This document shows positions 14,887 to 23,602 of a stretch of 64,000 nucleotides of DNA, piece by piece. The notes below the pieces were generated by a model that saw only the letters and a program-made list of their open reading frames with translations, was not told where the DNA came from and ran no database searches. Position 1 is the first letter of the stretch. Each line of letters starts with the position of its first letter. The stretch comes from Paraburkholderia unamae (GTDB lineage: Bacteria > Pseudomonadota > Gammaproteobacteria > Burkholderiales > Burkholderiaceae): assembly GCF_003268775.1 (NCBI RefSeq), contig NZ_QLSU01000011.1, positions 124,001 through 188,000 of the forward strand, read 5' to 3'. The position numbers and the translations under genes are program-made.

Positions 14887-17055
14887 ATGTACAAGGAAAG
14901 AGCTGTCTATCGGGGCGCCGATCTGCAACGGCTGATCGATCCGCGCACGATCGCCGTGGTCGGTGCGTCGGAGACGCCGGGGTCGTTCGGGCAGCGCACG
15001 CTCGAAAATCTCGCGGGATTCGGCGGCCGCGTGTTCGGCGTGAATCCGAAGTATCGCGAGACGCTGGGTCACGCGTGTTTTCCGCGGCTCGCCGATCTGC
15101 CGCAGGCGCCCGATTGCGTCGTGATGTGCGTGGCGCACTCGCTCGTGGAGCCGACGCTCGAGGAAGCAATTGCCGTCGGCGCGGGCGGCGCCATCGTCTA
15201 TGCGTCGGGTTTCGCGGAAACGGGCCGTCCGGAGCGCGCACTGGCGCAGGACCGGCTCGTGGAGATCGCGCGTGCGGGCGCAATCCGCATCGCGGGACCG
15301 AACTGCGTGGGCATTGCGAACGTGCGCTCGGGCGCGGCGATGAACTTCATGAACGGCTGCGGCGAGATGATCGCGGGCCGCGAAGGGAAGGTGGCGATCG
15401 TTTCGCAAAGCGGCGCGCTCGGTTACACCATGCTGCAAGCGATGTCGCGCGGCGTGGGCATCAGCCACTATCTCGCGGCCGGCAATTCCGCCGATGTCGA
15501 TGTCGCGGACTATGTCGCCGCGCTGGCCGATGATGCTCACGTACGCGCAATCGTCTGCCTGTTCGAAGGCGTGAAAAGTGGCGCGCGCTTTCTCGAAGCG
15601 GCGCGTCTTGCGAATGCGGCCGGCAAGGCGCTCATCGTGTACAAAGCGGGCAACACCGCCGCGAGCGCGAAGGCGGCGCTTTCGCACACCGGCACGCTGG
15701 TCGGTTCGCTCGCCGCCTATCGCGCGGCGCTCGACGATGCTGGCGCGATCCAGCTCGACGACCTCGAAGCCGTGCTCGAATATGCGAACTTCTTCGCGCG
15801 CAACGACGCGCCGCGCAACGGCCGCCGCGTCGGCATCATGGCGACCTCGGGCGGCGCCGGCGTCATCAACGCCGACAAGGCCGAGCAGAAGGGTCTCGAA
15901 TTGCCGCCGCTTTCGGAGCCGACCCGGGCCGCACTCGATGACGTCGTGCCCGATTTCGGCTCTATCGCCAATCCAGCCGATCTCACGGCCGAGGTGCTCA
16001 AGACGTCGTCGACGTTCGCTCACTGCCTGAACGCGTTTGCCAGCGACCCGGCGTTCAGCGCCGTGGTCGTGCCGCTCGTGTTCGCCCACGACGCCGCCAC
16101 GGGGGCGCGCGCACCAGTCATCAGCGAGGTCGCGGCGCGACGCCAGAGCGCGCTGGCCGCCGTGTGGATGAACGAGTGGCTCGAAGGGCCGGGCAGCGGC
16201 GTGCTCGACGCCGATCCCAACGTCACGTTGTTTCGCTCGGCCGACCGGTGCTTCGGTGCAATCCGGGCCTGGTGCGACTGGCATGAGCGCCGCGCGATGC
16301 GCGACGACGCCGCGAAAGCGGGCGCAGCGCGACGCGCTCCGGCGGCGGCACACGCCGAGGCGCGTGAGATTCTCATTGCCGCAGGCCGGGGCGGCGCCGT
16401 TAGCGGCGAGCGGGACGCGAAGCGCGTGCTCGCCGCCTACGGTATGCGCGTGCCGCGCGAAGCGCTCGCACCCGACGCGCATGCCGCCGCGCTCGCCGCG
16501 CAGACGATGCGCTTTCCGCTCGCCGTGAAGATCGCCTCGCCCGATATCGCGCACAAGACCGAGATTGGCGGCATTCGTCTCAATCTTGCCGACGCGGCGG
16601 CGGTTCGAGATGCTGCGCAAGACGTGCTGGCCTCGGCCGCGCGCCATTGCCCGCAGGCTCGCATCGAAGGCGTGAGCGTTCAGGAGATGGCGCCGCCCGG
16701 CGCCGAACTCGTACTCGGCATCCAGCAGGATTCACAATTCGGACCCCTGATCGTCGTCGGTCTGGGCGGGGTGCTCGTCGAGCTGCTGGGCGATGTCGCT
16801 ACGGCGCTCGCACCCGTCACGCCTCAAAAGGCCGCGGCGATGCTGGCCTCGCTCAAGAGCTATCGCCTGCTCACGGGCTACCGGGGACAGCCGCCGCTCG
16901 ACGTGGAGAGCGCCATCGACGCAATTTGCCGCTTTTCCGAGCTTGCCGCCGATCTCGGCGATCTGCTTGCGGAAGCCGACGTGAATCCGCTCATCGTGGG
17001 GCGTGACGGCGCGGAGGCGGCCGATGCATTGTTCGTTCTTTCGTCAAAGGAGTGA
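14887..17055 (+). CDS. NDP/ADP-forming acyl-CoA synthetase (acetate-CoA ligase family, fused subunits)
   Basis: A 722-residue enzyme converting an acid, CoA and ATP to acyl-CoA, ADP and phosphate. An N-terminal CoA-binding Rossmann domain (IDPRTIAVVGASETPGSFG) is followed by two succinyl-CoA-ligase-like domains. These carry the phospho-His H267 in the invariant SHTG. The C-terminal ATP-grasp domain begins near residue 500 (VLAAYGMRVPREA ... FPLAVKIASPDIAHKTEIGGIRL). This is the alpha-beta fusion layout. As the first gene of the plus-strand unit behind operator copies 3 and 4, it is the likely entry step that activates the imported acid. The start at 14887 follows GAGGAGA. An earlier in-frame ATG at 14821 falls inside operator copy 4. 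Confidence 0.9.
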   Translation: MYKERAVYRGADLQRLIDPRTIAVVGASETPGSFGQRTLENLAGFGGRVFGVNPKYRETLGHACFPRLADLPQAPDCVVMCVAHSLVEPTLEEAIAVGAGGAIVYASGFAETGRPERALAQDRLVEIARAGAIRIAGPNCVGIANVRSGAAMNFMNGCGEMIAGREGKVAIVSQSGALGYTMLQAMSRGVGISHYLAAGNSADVDVADYVAALADDAHVRAIVCLFEGVKSGARFLEAARLANAAGKALIVYKAGNTAASAKAALSHTGTLVGSLAAYRAALDDAGAIQLDDLEAVLEYANFFARNDAPRNGRRVGIMATSGGAGVINADKAEQKGLELPPLSEPTRAALDDVVPDFGSIANPADLTAEVLKTSSTFAHCLNAFASDPAFSAVVVPLVFAHDAATGARAPVISEVAARRQSALAAVWMNEWLEGPGSGVLDADPNVTLFRSADRCFGAIRAWCDWHERRAMRDDAAKAGAARRAPAAAHAEAREILIAAGRGGAVSGERDAKRVLAAYGMRVPREALAPDAHAAALAAQTMRFPLAVKIASPDIAHKTEIGGIRLNLADAAAVRDAAQDVLASAARHCPQARIEGVSVQEMAPPGAELVLGIQQDSQFGPLIVVGLGGVLVELLGDVATALAPVTPQKAAAMLASLKSYRLLTGYRGQPPLDVESAIDAICRFSELAADLGDLLAEADVNPLIVGRDGAEAADALFVLSSKE

Positions 17056-17061
17056 TCTGGC

Positions 17062-17559
17062 ATGACTGGCAAGTGTATTGAGGACTTCGAGGAAGGCGCG
17101 GTCGATCTGAGCCCGGCGCGCACCATCACCGAAACGGACGTTGTGACGTTTTCGTGGGTCTCCGGCGACGTGAACCCCATGCATACCGACGCCGAATACA
17201 GCGCGAAATCCGCGCTCGGGCAGCGCATCGCGCACGGCGCGCTCGGCCTTTCGGTGGCCACGGGGTTGAGCGCGCAGCTCGGGCATCTGATCGGCACTGC
17301 CATCGCCGCGCTGGGCGTGGACGAGTGGCGCTTCCTCGCACCGATCTTCCTGGGCGACACGGTCCATTTGCGCACGACGGTGGCGTCGGCGCGCGTGACG
17401 TCGAAGCCCGATCGCGGCGTGCTCAAGCGCCGCATGGAGCTGATCAACCAGCGCGGGGAAATCGTGCAGACCGGCGTGATGACGACGATGGTCCTTACGC
17501 GCGCCGGCCGCGAGGCGATGCGCGCGAAGCAAGCAGAACAAGCGAACCAACAAAACTGA
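17062..17559 (+). CDS. MaoC-like enoyl-CoA hydratase
   Basis: A 165-residue hot-dog fold hydratase. The catalytic Asp and His are in GDVNPMHTD (D36 and H41, D-x4-H), followed by the hydratase-2 segment GQRIAHGALGLSVATGL. It would add water to a 2,3-unsaturated acyl-CoA to give the 3-hydroxyacyl-CoA that the aldolase-like pair could cleave. It starts 6 bp after the synthetase stop and ends 11 bp before the acyl-CoA dehydrogenase, so these genes form a tight operon. Confidence 0.9.
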   Translation: MTGKCIEDFEEGAVDLSPARTITETDVVTFSWVSGDVNPMHTDAEYSAKSALGQRIAHGALGLSVATGLSAQLGHLIGTAIAALGVDEWRFLAPIFLGDTVHLRTTVASARVTSKPDRGVLKRRMELINQRGEIVQTGVMTTMVLTRAGREAMRAKQAEQANQQN

Positions 17560-17570
17560 CTGGAGTAGAC

Positions 17571-18725
17571 ATGAGCCTGATGAACACGTTCGGCCTGACC
17601 GAAGAACAGAACATGATGCGCGAAAGCCTGCTCACGCTGCTCGAGCGCCACCTGCCGTGGGACCGCGTGCGCAAGATGGACGAGACGAAGGAATATCCGC
17701 ACGAAGCGCATGCGGCGCTGGCCGAAGCCGGTTTTCTCGGCCTTTTCTATCCGGAAGCGCTTGGCGGCAGCGGCGGCAGCTACAAGGACGTGGCCGTGCT
17801 GCTCGAAACGCTGGGCTACTACTACACGGGCATTGCGCAGGGCATCACGACGACGGCCGTCTATGCCGGCATGCACATCGCGAAGTTCGGCTCCGACGAA
17901 CTGAAGCAGCAGATCATTCCGCAGATTGTCGCGGGCAAGGCGAAGCTGGCGCTCGCCATGTCGGAGCCGGGCACGGGCTCGGACGTCGCAGGCATTCGCA
18001 CGACCGCCGTGCGCGACGGCGATTCCTACGTGCTCAACGGCAGCAAGGTGTGGATCACCTGCGCTCACGTGGCGGACTATATCGTCGTGATCGCAAAGAC
18101 GAATCGCGACGCGCCGCGCCACGAAGGCATCAGCACGATCCTCGTCGACACGAAAACGCCAGGCGTGACGATCCGCCCGCTCAACATGCTCGGGCGGCGC
18201 ACGACGCACGCCAACGAGGTGTTCTTCGACAACGTGCGCGTACCCGTCTCGAACCTGTTCGGCGGAGAGGGGCGTGCGTGGAAGAACATCATGAAGTGCC
18301 TGGGCCTCGAGCGCATGGCGCTTGCCGCGATTTCGTCGGGGCATTGCTTTCGCATTACCGAATACGCGCGCGATTACGCCATGCAGCGCATCCAGTTCGA
18401 GCAGCCGATTTCGAGCTTCCAGGTCATCCAGCACAAGCTCGTGAACATGCAGATCATGGCGGAGACCGCGCGCCAGTCGGTGTATCGCGTCGCCGAACTG
18501 CTGGACGGTGGAGACCCGGCCATCAACGAGACATCGATCGCGAAGATCGTCTGCACGGAAAACAACTTCCGTTGCGCCGACGAAGGATTGCAGATTCTGG
18601 GCGGCGCGGGCTACTCGATGGAATACGACATGCAGATGTTCTTCCGCGATTCGCGCGTGGGTCCGATCGGCGGCGGCAGCAATGAAATCCAGCGCAACGT
18701 GCTCGCGAAGCGCATGGGTTTGTGA
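17571..18725 (+). CDS. Acyl-CoA dehydrogenase
   Basis: A 384-residue FAD enzyme forming the 2,3 double bond of an acyl-CoA. Family parts are visible: N-terminal helices, the FAD/substrate strand LALAMSEPGTGSDVAG (127-141), WITCAHVADYIVV, and the C-terminal EIQRNVLAKRMGL. The usual catalytic Glu (YEGT in medium-chain enzymes) is Gly here (PIGGGSNEIQR). Instead, E247 in CLGLERMAL is at the alternative position used by isovaleryl-CoA dehydrogenase, as suits branched substrates. The start at 17571 is preceded by TGGAGTAGAC. The longer upstream frame overlaps MaoC and is not used. Confidence 0.92.
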   Translation: MSLMNTFGLTEEQNMMRESLLTLLERHLPWDRVRKMDETKEYPHEAHAALAEAGFLGLFYPEALGGSGGSYKDVAVLLETLGYYYTGIAQGITTTAVYAGMHIAKFGSDELKQQIIPQIVAGKAKLALAMSEPGTGSDVAGIRTTAVRDGDSYVLNGSKVWITCAHVADYIVVIAKTNRDAPRHEGISTILVDTKTPGVTIRPLNMLGRRTTHANEVFFDNVRVPVSNLFGGEGRAWKNIMKCLGLERMALAAISSGHCFRITEYARDYAMQRIQFEQPISSFQVIQHKLVNMQIMAETARQSVYRVAELLDGGDPAINETSIAKIVCTENNFRCADEGLQILGGAGYSMEYDMQMFFRDSRVGPIGGGSNEIQRNVLAKRMGL

Positions 18726-18750
18726 GGCGGTGCGCGCGAGGAGTGACAAG

Positions 18751-20496
18751 ATGAGCGAAACTTTCCGTACATCGCAGCGTGCATGCGATGTGCTCGTTAT
18801 CGGGGCCGGCGCGGGCGGTTTGTCGACCGCCATCACGGCGCGCAAGGCGGGGCTCGACGTGATCGTGATCGAGAAGGCGCCGTGGTTCGGCGGCACGACC
18901 GCGTATTCGGGAGGCGTGCTGTGGATTCCCGGCAACCGTCATGCAGCCGCGAATGGCGTGGCGGACTCGACTGAAGCGGCGCGGCGGTATCTGCGCAATG
19001 AGGCGGGCGCGTGCTTCGACGAGGCCGCCGTGGACGCTTTTTTGCGTTTCGGCCCGGAAATGCTCGACTTCTTCGAGCATGAAACGGAGGCGAAATTCCT
19101 GCCCACGCTGTACCCGGACTATCACCCGGACGTGGCGGGCGGCGTGGACATCGGCCGCTCCGTGGTGGCGGCGCCCTACGATGCGCGGCGTCTTGGCGCC
19201 GAACTCGCGCGGCTTCGGCCGCCGCTCAAGACGATCACGTTCATCGGCATGATGTTCAATTCGTCGAACGCGGACCTGAAGCACTTCTTCAACGCAACGC
19301 GTTCGCCGAAATCGGCCTGGTATGTCGCGAAGCGGCTCGCGAGCCACCTGAAGGATCTCGCGCTTTACCGGCGCGGCGTGCAGATCACGAGCGGCAACGC
19401 GCTGGCCGCGCGGCTCGCGAAATCGGCGCTCGATCTTGGCATTCCCATTCTCACGGGCACGGCGGCGCAGGAGCTGACGATGGCAGGCGGCCGCGTCACG
19501 GGTGCGCGGGCGCGGAACGACGGGGGCGTGGTGCAGTTCGAGGCGCGCCAGGCGGTCGTGCTCGCATGCGGGGGCTTCTCTCACGATCTCGCGCGCGTGC
19601 GCCAGGCGTTCGCTCACGTTGCGCGTGGCGGCGAGCACGTTTCCCCTGTGCCGGAAGGCAACACGGGCGACGGCGCCCGCATGGCCGAACAGGCCGGCGG
19701 GCGCGTGGATATCCGCTATCCGCAACCGGCCGCGTGGATGCCGGTTTCGCGTGTACCGATGCGCGACGGCAGCACCGGCGTGTTCCCGCACCTCGTCGAT
19801 CGCTACAAGCCTGGCGTGATCGGCGTGACCCGCAACGGGCGGCGCTTCACGAACGAATCGAACTCCTATCACGACGTTGGCGTGGCAATGGTCGAAGCAT
19901 GCCGCGGGCAGGCGCAAACCGCCATGTGGCTGATCTGCGGCCAACGCACCCTACGCAAGTACGGACTGGGCTTCGCGAAACCGGCGCCGGTCCCGCTCGG
20001 GCCGCTGCTGCGCAACGGCTATCTGGTCAAGGGGCGCACGCTCGCTGAACTGGCCACGCGGGCCGGCATCGATGCACGGGCGCTGGAGGAGACGGTGCGG
20101 GAATACGACCGTCACGCCGCGCGTGGCGAAGACCCTGCGTTCGGGCGCGGCACGACGTCGTTCAACCGCTATCTGGGCGACGCGGAACACCGGCCCAATC
20201 CATGCGTTGCGCCGGTCGGCAAGGGGCCCTACTACGCGCTCAAGCTGGAGATGGGGGATCTCGGCACGTTCGACGGCATCGCCACCAACGTCGAAGGCCA
20301 GGTCCTCGCCGATGGCGCGCCCGTGGAAGGTCTTTACGCGGTGGGCAACGATCGCGCCAGCGTAATGGGCGGGAATTATCCGGGTGCGGGCATTACGCTC
20401 GGACCCATCATGACGTTCGGCTATATCACGGCGCGGCACATTGCACGGCAGGCAAGCCGGCAAGCGTCGCGAGAAGCGCTGCGCCAGGTCTCGTAG
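18751..20496 (+). CDS. FAD-dependent oxidoreductase, 3-ketosteroid delta-1-dehydrogenase-like
   Basis: A 581-residue flavoprotein of the fumarate reductase/KstD superfamily. The N-terminal dinucleotide fold has G18-A-G20-A-G-G23 and E41. It is followed by the diagnostic GGTTAYSGGVLWIPGN (47-62), which is shared by 3-ketosteroid dehydrogenases. The C-terminus has AVGNDRASVMGGNYPGAGITLG, the segment holding the Tyr-Pro-Gly active-site loop. Such enzymes desaturate a ring next to a ketone. Within this operon it probably acts on a cyclic ketone left after side-chain cleavage. The true substrate may be a smaller ring compound, since the neighbouring transporter is of the aromatic-acid type. The start at 18751 follows GAGGAGTGAC. 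Confidence 0.88.
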   Translation: MSETFRTSQRACDVLVIGAGAGGLSTAITARKAGLDVIVIEKAPWFGGTTAYSGGVLWIPGNRHAAANGVADSTEAARRYLRNEAGACFDEAAVDAFLRFGPEMLDFFEHETEAKFLPTLYPDYHPDVAGGVDIGRSVVAAPYDARRLGAELARLRPPLKTITFIGMMFNSSNADLKHFFNATRSPKSAWYVAKRLASHLKDLALYRRGVQITSGNALAARLAKSALDLGIPILTGTAAQELTMAGGRVTGARARNDGGVVQFEARQAVVLACGGFSHDLARVRQAFAHVARGGEHVSPVPEGNTGDGARMAEQAGGRVDIRYPQPAAWMPVSRVPMRDGSTGVFPHLVDRYKPGVIGVTRNGRRFTNESNSYHDVGVAMVEACRGQAQTAMWLICGQRTLRKYGLGFAKPAPVPLGPLLRNGYLVKGRTLAELATRAGIDARALEETVREYDRHAARGEDPAFGRGTTSFNRYLGDAEHRPNPCVAPVGKGPYYALKLEMGDLGTFDGIATNVEGQVLADGAPVEGLYAVGNDRASVMGGNYPGAGITLGPIMTFGYITARHIARQASRQASREALRQVS

Positions 20497-20564
20497 CATC
20501 GTCCCGGCGGGCAAATCGCACACGGAACAGCACACCAGTACAACACGAAAGGAGACAGACGAAA

Positions 20565-20651
20565 ATGAATGCGATCGACCATGGCACCCCCCACCGCGAT
20601 GAACAGCACGTCGCGTCCGGCAGCAGACGCACGGCCGGAGGCTTGAAATGA
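20565..20651 (+). CDS. Small 28-residue ORF translationally coupled to the transporter
   Basis: A short frame begins at 20565 after an excellent ribosome site (AAAGGAGACAGACGAAA) and encodes MNAIDHGTPHRDEQHVASG followed by nine more residues. Its TGA overlaps the ATG of the MFS gene (ATGA at 20648-20651). The transporter itself has only a weak ribosome site, so translation of this peptide may drive transporter synthesis. The peptide is hydrophilic and matches no family I know. It could be a leader peptide, a small protein, or the remnant of a longer gene. Confidence 0.5.
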   Translation: MNAIDHGTPHRDEQHVASGSRRTAGGLK

Positions 20652-22036
20652 GCGCCGGCCGCATCGGCGCACGGACGATCGACGTGCAGACGTTTATCGA
20701 CGAGCAGCGCTTTTCGTTCTTTCACTGTGTGTTGTTCCTGCTGTGCTTCCTGATCGTGGGCCTCGACGGCTTCGACACCGGGGCAATGGGCTTCATCGCG
20801 CCCACCCTCGTGGACGACTGGAAAGTGCCGCGCGAATCGCTCGGTCCCGTGCTCAGCGCGACGCTGGTCGGTGTGGGTATCGGCGCGCTGCTCGTGAGTC
20901 CGCTCGCCGATCGCGTTGGGCGCAAGGCCGTGCTCGTGTCGTCGGTGTTTTTCTTCGGCGTACTGAGTTGTGCGAGCGTGCTGGCGCACTCGATGGAATC
21001 ACTCACGGCGTTGCGCTTCTTGACGGGCCTAGGGCTTGGCGCGGCGGTGCCGAACACGGTCACGCTGATGTCCGAGTACGTGCCCGCGCGCATTCGCGGA
21101 TTCGTGGTCAACGCGATGTTCATGGGCTTCGCCGCCGGAATCGCGGCCGGGGGCATGCTTTCCGCGTGGATCATCCCGGTATTCGGCTGGCGCAGCGTGC
21201 TCCTGGTCGGCGGCGTGACCCCGTTGTTGCTCGGTTGCGTGCTGCTGTTCGCGTTGCCCGAATCGGTCAAGTTCATGGTGTCCACGGGGCGCTCGCGCGA
21301 ACTCGTTGCGCAAATCCTGCGACGCCTCGCTCCGCGCGTGGAATTGGCCGACTGCGTGTTCATCTGCGAAGCACGCGGCGCGGCTGAGACAAAGCGCACG
21401 TCGCCGGTCGCGCAGGTGCTGTCGAAAGACTATCTGCTCGGCACGACGATGTTGTGGCTCAGCTATTTCATGTGCCTCACGGTGTTCTACCTGCTGACCA
21501 ACTGGCTGCCCACGCTCTTCAAGGCTTCCGGCTTCAGCTTGCACGAATCGGCCATGACCTCGTCGCTCTTTCATGTCGGTGGATGCGCCGGGATTTTGCT
21601 GGCCGGGTGGCTGATGGATCGCTTCAGCGCGATTCGTGTGGTCGCTTTCTTCTATGTCCTGACCGCGCTGATCGTCTTCCTGATTGGATGCAACGTCGCA
21701 CACGACACCATGCTCACCGCGCTCATCGTCGTTACCGGCACGGCGCTCTCGGGCGCGGCGGCTTCGATGGCGCCGCTCGCCGCGCAGTACTACCCCACGA
21801 CCAGCCGCGTCACCGGCGTGGCATGGATGCTGGCGGTAGGGCGCATCGGCGCCGTGGTTGGCGCGTTCGGCGGCGCGATTCTCATGGCGTTGAGCTGGGC
21901 GTTCTCGTCGATCTTCAGCCTGCTGGCCATCCCCGCCTTGATCGCCGCGTTTGCGCTCATGGTGCTGGGGCGCCAGGCCCGGGGTATCGGGCGCGACGTG
22001 GATTCGACCGCACCTGCAACGGCTTCCAGCCACTAA
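20648..22036 (+). CDS. MFS transporter, aromatic acid:H+ symporter (AAHS) type
   Basis: A 462-residue, 12-helix inner-membrane importer. TM1 has LDGFDTGAMGFIAPTL, the full DGxD signature of the AAHS family (PcaK, BenK type). The TM2-TM3 loop is SPLADRVGRKAVL (MFS motif A), and the second copy is GWLMDRFSAIRVV. It is probably responsible for uptake of the acid degraded by the surrounding regulon. It starts on the stop of a 28-codon ORF. A hairpin follows the stop, and then a porin gene. Confidence 0.93.
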   Translation: MSAGRIGARTIDVQTFIDEQRFSFFHCVLFLLCFLIVGLDGFDTGAMGFIAPTLVDDWKVPRESLGPVLSATLVGVGIGALLVSPLADRVGRKAVLVSSVFFFGVLSCASVLAHSMESLTALRFLTGLGLGAAVPNTVTLMSEYVPARIRGFVVNAMFMGFAAGIAAGGMLSAWIIPVFGWRSVLLVGGVTPLLLGCVLLFALPESVKFMVSTGRSRELVAQILRRLAPRVELADCVFICEARGAAETKRTSPVAQVLSKDYLLGTTMLWLSYFMCLTVFYLLTNWLPTLFKASGFSLHESAMTSSLFHVGGCAGILLAGWLMDRFSAIRVVAFFYVLTALIVFLIGCNVAHDTMLTALIVVTGTALSGAAASMAPLAAQYYPTTSRVTGVAWMLAVGRIGAVVGAFGGAILMALSWAFSSIFSLLAIPALIAAFALMVLGRQARGIGRDVDSTAPATASSH

Positions 22037-22058
22037 CACCCTCATGGATAGATTCGGC

Positions 22059-22082
22059 TGCCGGCGGGAAAGCTCGCCGGCA
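22059..22082 (+). terminator. Hairpin after the transporter gene
   Basis: The 8-bp inverted repeat TGCCGGCG (22059-22066) / CGCCGGCA (22075-22082) lies 23 bp after the MFS stop, with an 8-nt loop. No U-run follows, so it may reduce rather than end read-through into the porin gene. Confidence 0.45.
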
Positions 22083-22151
22083 AGGAGGTAAGGATCGGCA
22101 TCTGGTTTTATTCATTCGTACAACTACTAAAAATTGGAGATTGGAGACGTC

Positions 22152-23381
22152 ATGAAGAAGTGCAGATGGTTACTTCCGCTATCGCTTTTTGCCGCATCGG
22201 CAGCACAGGCGCAGAGCAGTGTCACGCTTTACGGTCTGATCGATGTTGGCATCAACTACGTGAACAACGCGCAAACGGGCCGCAACCCGGACGGTTCGCT
22301 GGCAGGAAAGTCGGTCGTGTCCATGAGCGACGGCGGCGCGCGCGGGATCACGGGCAGCCGCTGGGGCTTGCGCGGCACGGAGGATCTCGGCGGCGGCCTC
22401 TCGGCCATATTCACGCTCGAAAACGGCTTCAACATCAATAACGGCACGCTGTCGCAAGGCGGTGCGGAATTCGGGCGGCAGGTCTACGTTGGATTGAGCA
22501 GTCCGTATGGGACGTTCACCGCGGGCCGTCAATACGATACGCAGGCCGATTTCGTTGCCCCATACTCGCCGAGCCTGATCGTCGGCATTTCGGGTTCGCT
22601 GCCGGGCGACGTCGATGGCCTCGGCCACACGCGGCGGACCAACAACGCGCTCAAGTTCGTCAGCCCGAACTGGCGCGGCTTCATGTTCGGTGCAATGTAC
22701 TCGCTTGGCGGCCGCGCGGGCAACTTCACGGGCAGCCAGATCTGGGCGCTTGGCGCGAGCTACGCGTTGAATGGCTTTTCGGCTGGCGTGGGCTATTACA
22801 ACGGCCGCGACCCCAATCTCGCGTCGTTCGGCAATAATCCGAATTCCGGCCCGGCGACGTCAAATAATCTCGGTTCGTTCGGCACGGCGACCTCGCCGCA
22901 ATCGAATCCGATTTACGCGGGCTATGCGTCGGCTTCGACTTTCGAAATCTACTCGGCGGGCGCGAGCTACAAGATCGACGACGCGACGCTCGCCGTTTCG
23001 CTGAGCCATTCGGCATTCGAAGGACTCGGCAACACGGAAGCCGGGCCCAATCCGCTCGGATACCACGGCACCGCCATCTTCAACAACGCGGCGCTCACGG
23101 TCTCGTACTTCGCGACGCCCGCGCTGCAACTGGGTGGCGCCTATACCTATACGCGTGGCGGCGGCGCCGGCGGCCGGGGCGGCGCGACCTGGCAGCAGGG
23201 CATCCTCGGCGTGCAGTATTTTCTGTCGAAGCGCACTGAACTGTATCTGTTCGGCGTCTATCAGGCGGCGAGCGGAACGGATTCGCTCGGCCAACCGGCC
23301 GTTGCCAACATCGAGTTGATGACGCCTTCGAGCACGGCGCACCAGTTCGTCGGAAGAGCGGGACTCGTCCAGCGCTTCTAG
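22152..23381 (+). CDS. Gram-negative trimeric porin (Burkholderia type)
   Basis: A 409-residue outer-membrane channel. The signal peptide is MKKCRWLLPLSLFAASAAQA, cleaved before QSSVTLYGLIDVGINY. The start follows TTGGAGATTGGAGAC. The C-terminus ends in VQRF with the BAM-recognised Phe. By eye it is clearly paralogous to the porin at 1751: the same length, shared SRWGLRG(S/T)EDLGGGL, YNGRDPNL-type and QSNP(V/I)YAG(F/Y)ASA segments. It closes the plus-strand part of the GntR regulon and probably lets the substrate cross the outer membrane. A large inverted repeat follows. Confidence 0.95.
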   Translation: MKKCRWLLPLSLFAASAAQAQSSVTLYGLIDVGINYVNNAQTGRNPDGSLAGKSVVSMSDGGARGITGSRWGLRGTEDLGGGLSAIFTLENGFNINNGTLSQGGAEFGRQVYVGLSSPYGTFTAGRQYDTQADFVAPYSPSLIVGISGSLPGDVDGLGHTRRTNNALKFVSPNWRGFMFGAMYSLGGRAGNFTGSQIWALGASYALNGFSAGVGYYNGRDPNLASFGNNPNSGPATSNNLGSFGTATSPQSNPIYAGYASASTFEIYSAGASYKIDDATLAVSLSHSAFEGLGNTEAGPNPLGYHGTAIFNNAALTVSYFATPALQLGGAYTYTRGGGAGGRGGATWQQGILGVQYFLSKRTELYLFGVYQAASGTDSLGQPAVANIELMTPSSTAHQFVGRAGLVQRF

Positions 23382-23387
23382 ACTGCC

Positions 23388-23453
23388 GGGTACGTCGAGC
23401 GCCGAACCGGCGTCCTGCTTGCGTGCGACGCAGGTCGCGTCGTCGACGTACCC
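23388..23453 (+). terminator. Compound inverted repeat after the porin
   Basis: The 11-bp arms GGGTACGTCGA (23388-23398) and TCGACGTACCC (23443-23453) enclose two smaller inverted repeats (GCCGAACCGGC, and CCTGC paired with GCAGG). It lies 6 bp after the stop. The structure could end transcription or protect the 3' end of the porin message. Confidence 0.5.
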
Positions 23454-23602
23454 TGCGCCGTTACCGCCGCGCCCCCCGCGCGCGCCAAACTGGACTATCC
23501 TCCCTCAGATGCGTTTTTACCGGCAATCGCGCAATGAGCCATACTGTGCCGCTCACCCGGTGAGCCACGAACGTTGCGCATGCACTCAGCGAAGGAGAGG
23601 AT

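Noticed and set aside
14863..16647. Minus-strand frame of 594 codons opposite the acyl-CoA synthetase gene
   Set aside because: No recognisable domains. The plus-strand protein is complete with the phospho-His and CoA motifs.
16878..18935. Minus-strand frame of 685 codons across the MaoC and acyl-CoA dehydrogenase genes
   Set aside because: The composition is that of a shadow frame (Arg, His, Ala), with no ribosome site and no family motif, while the plus-strand genes have intact catalytic motifs.
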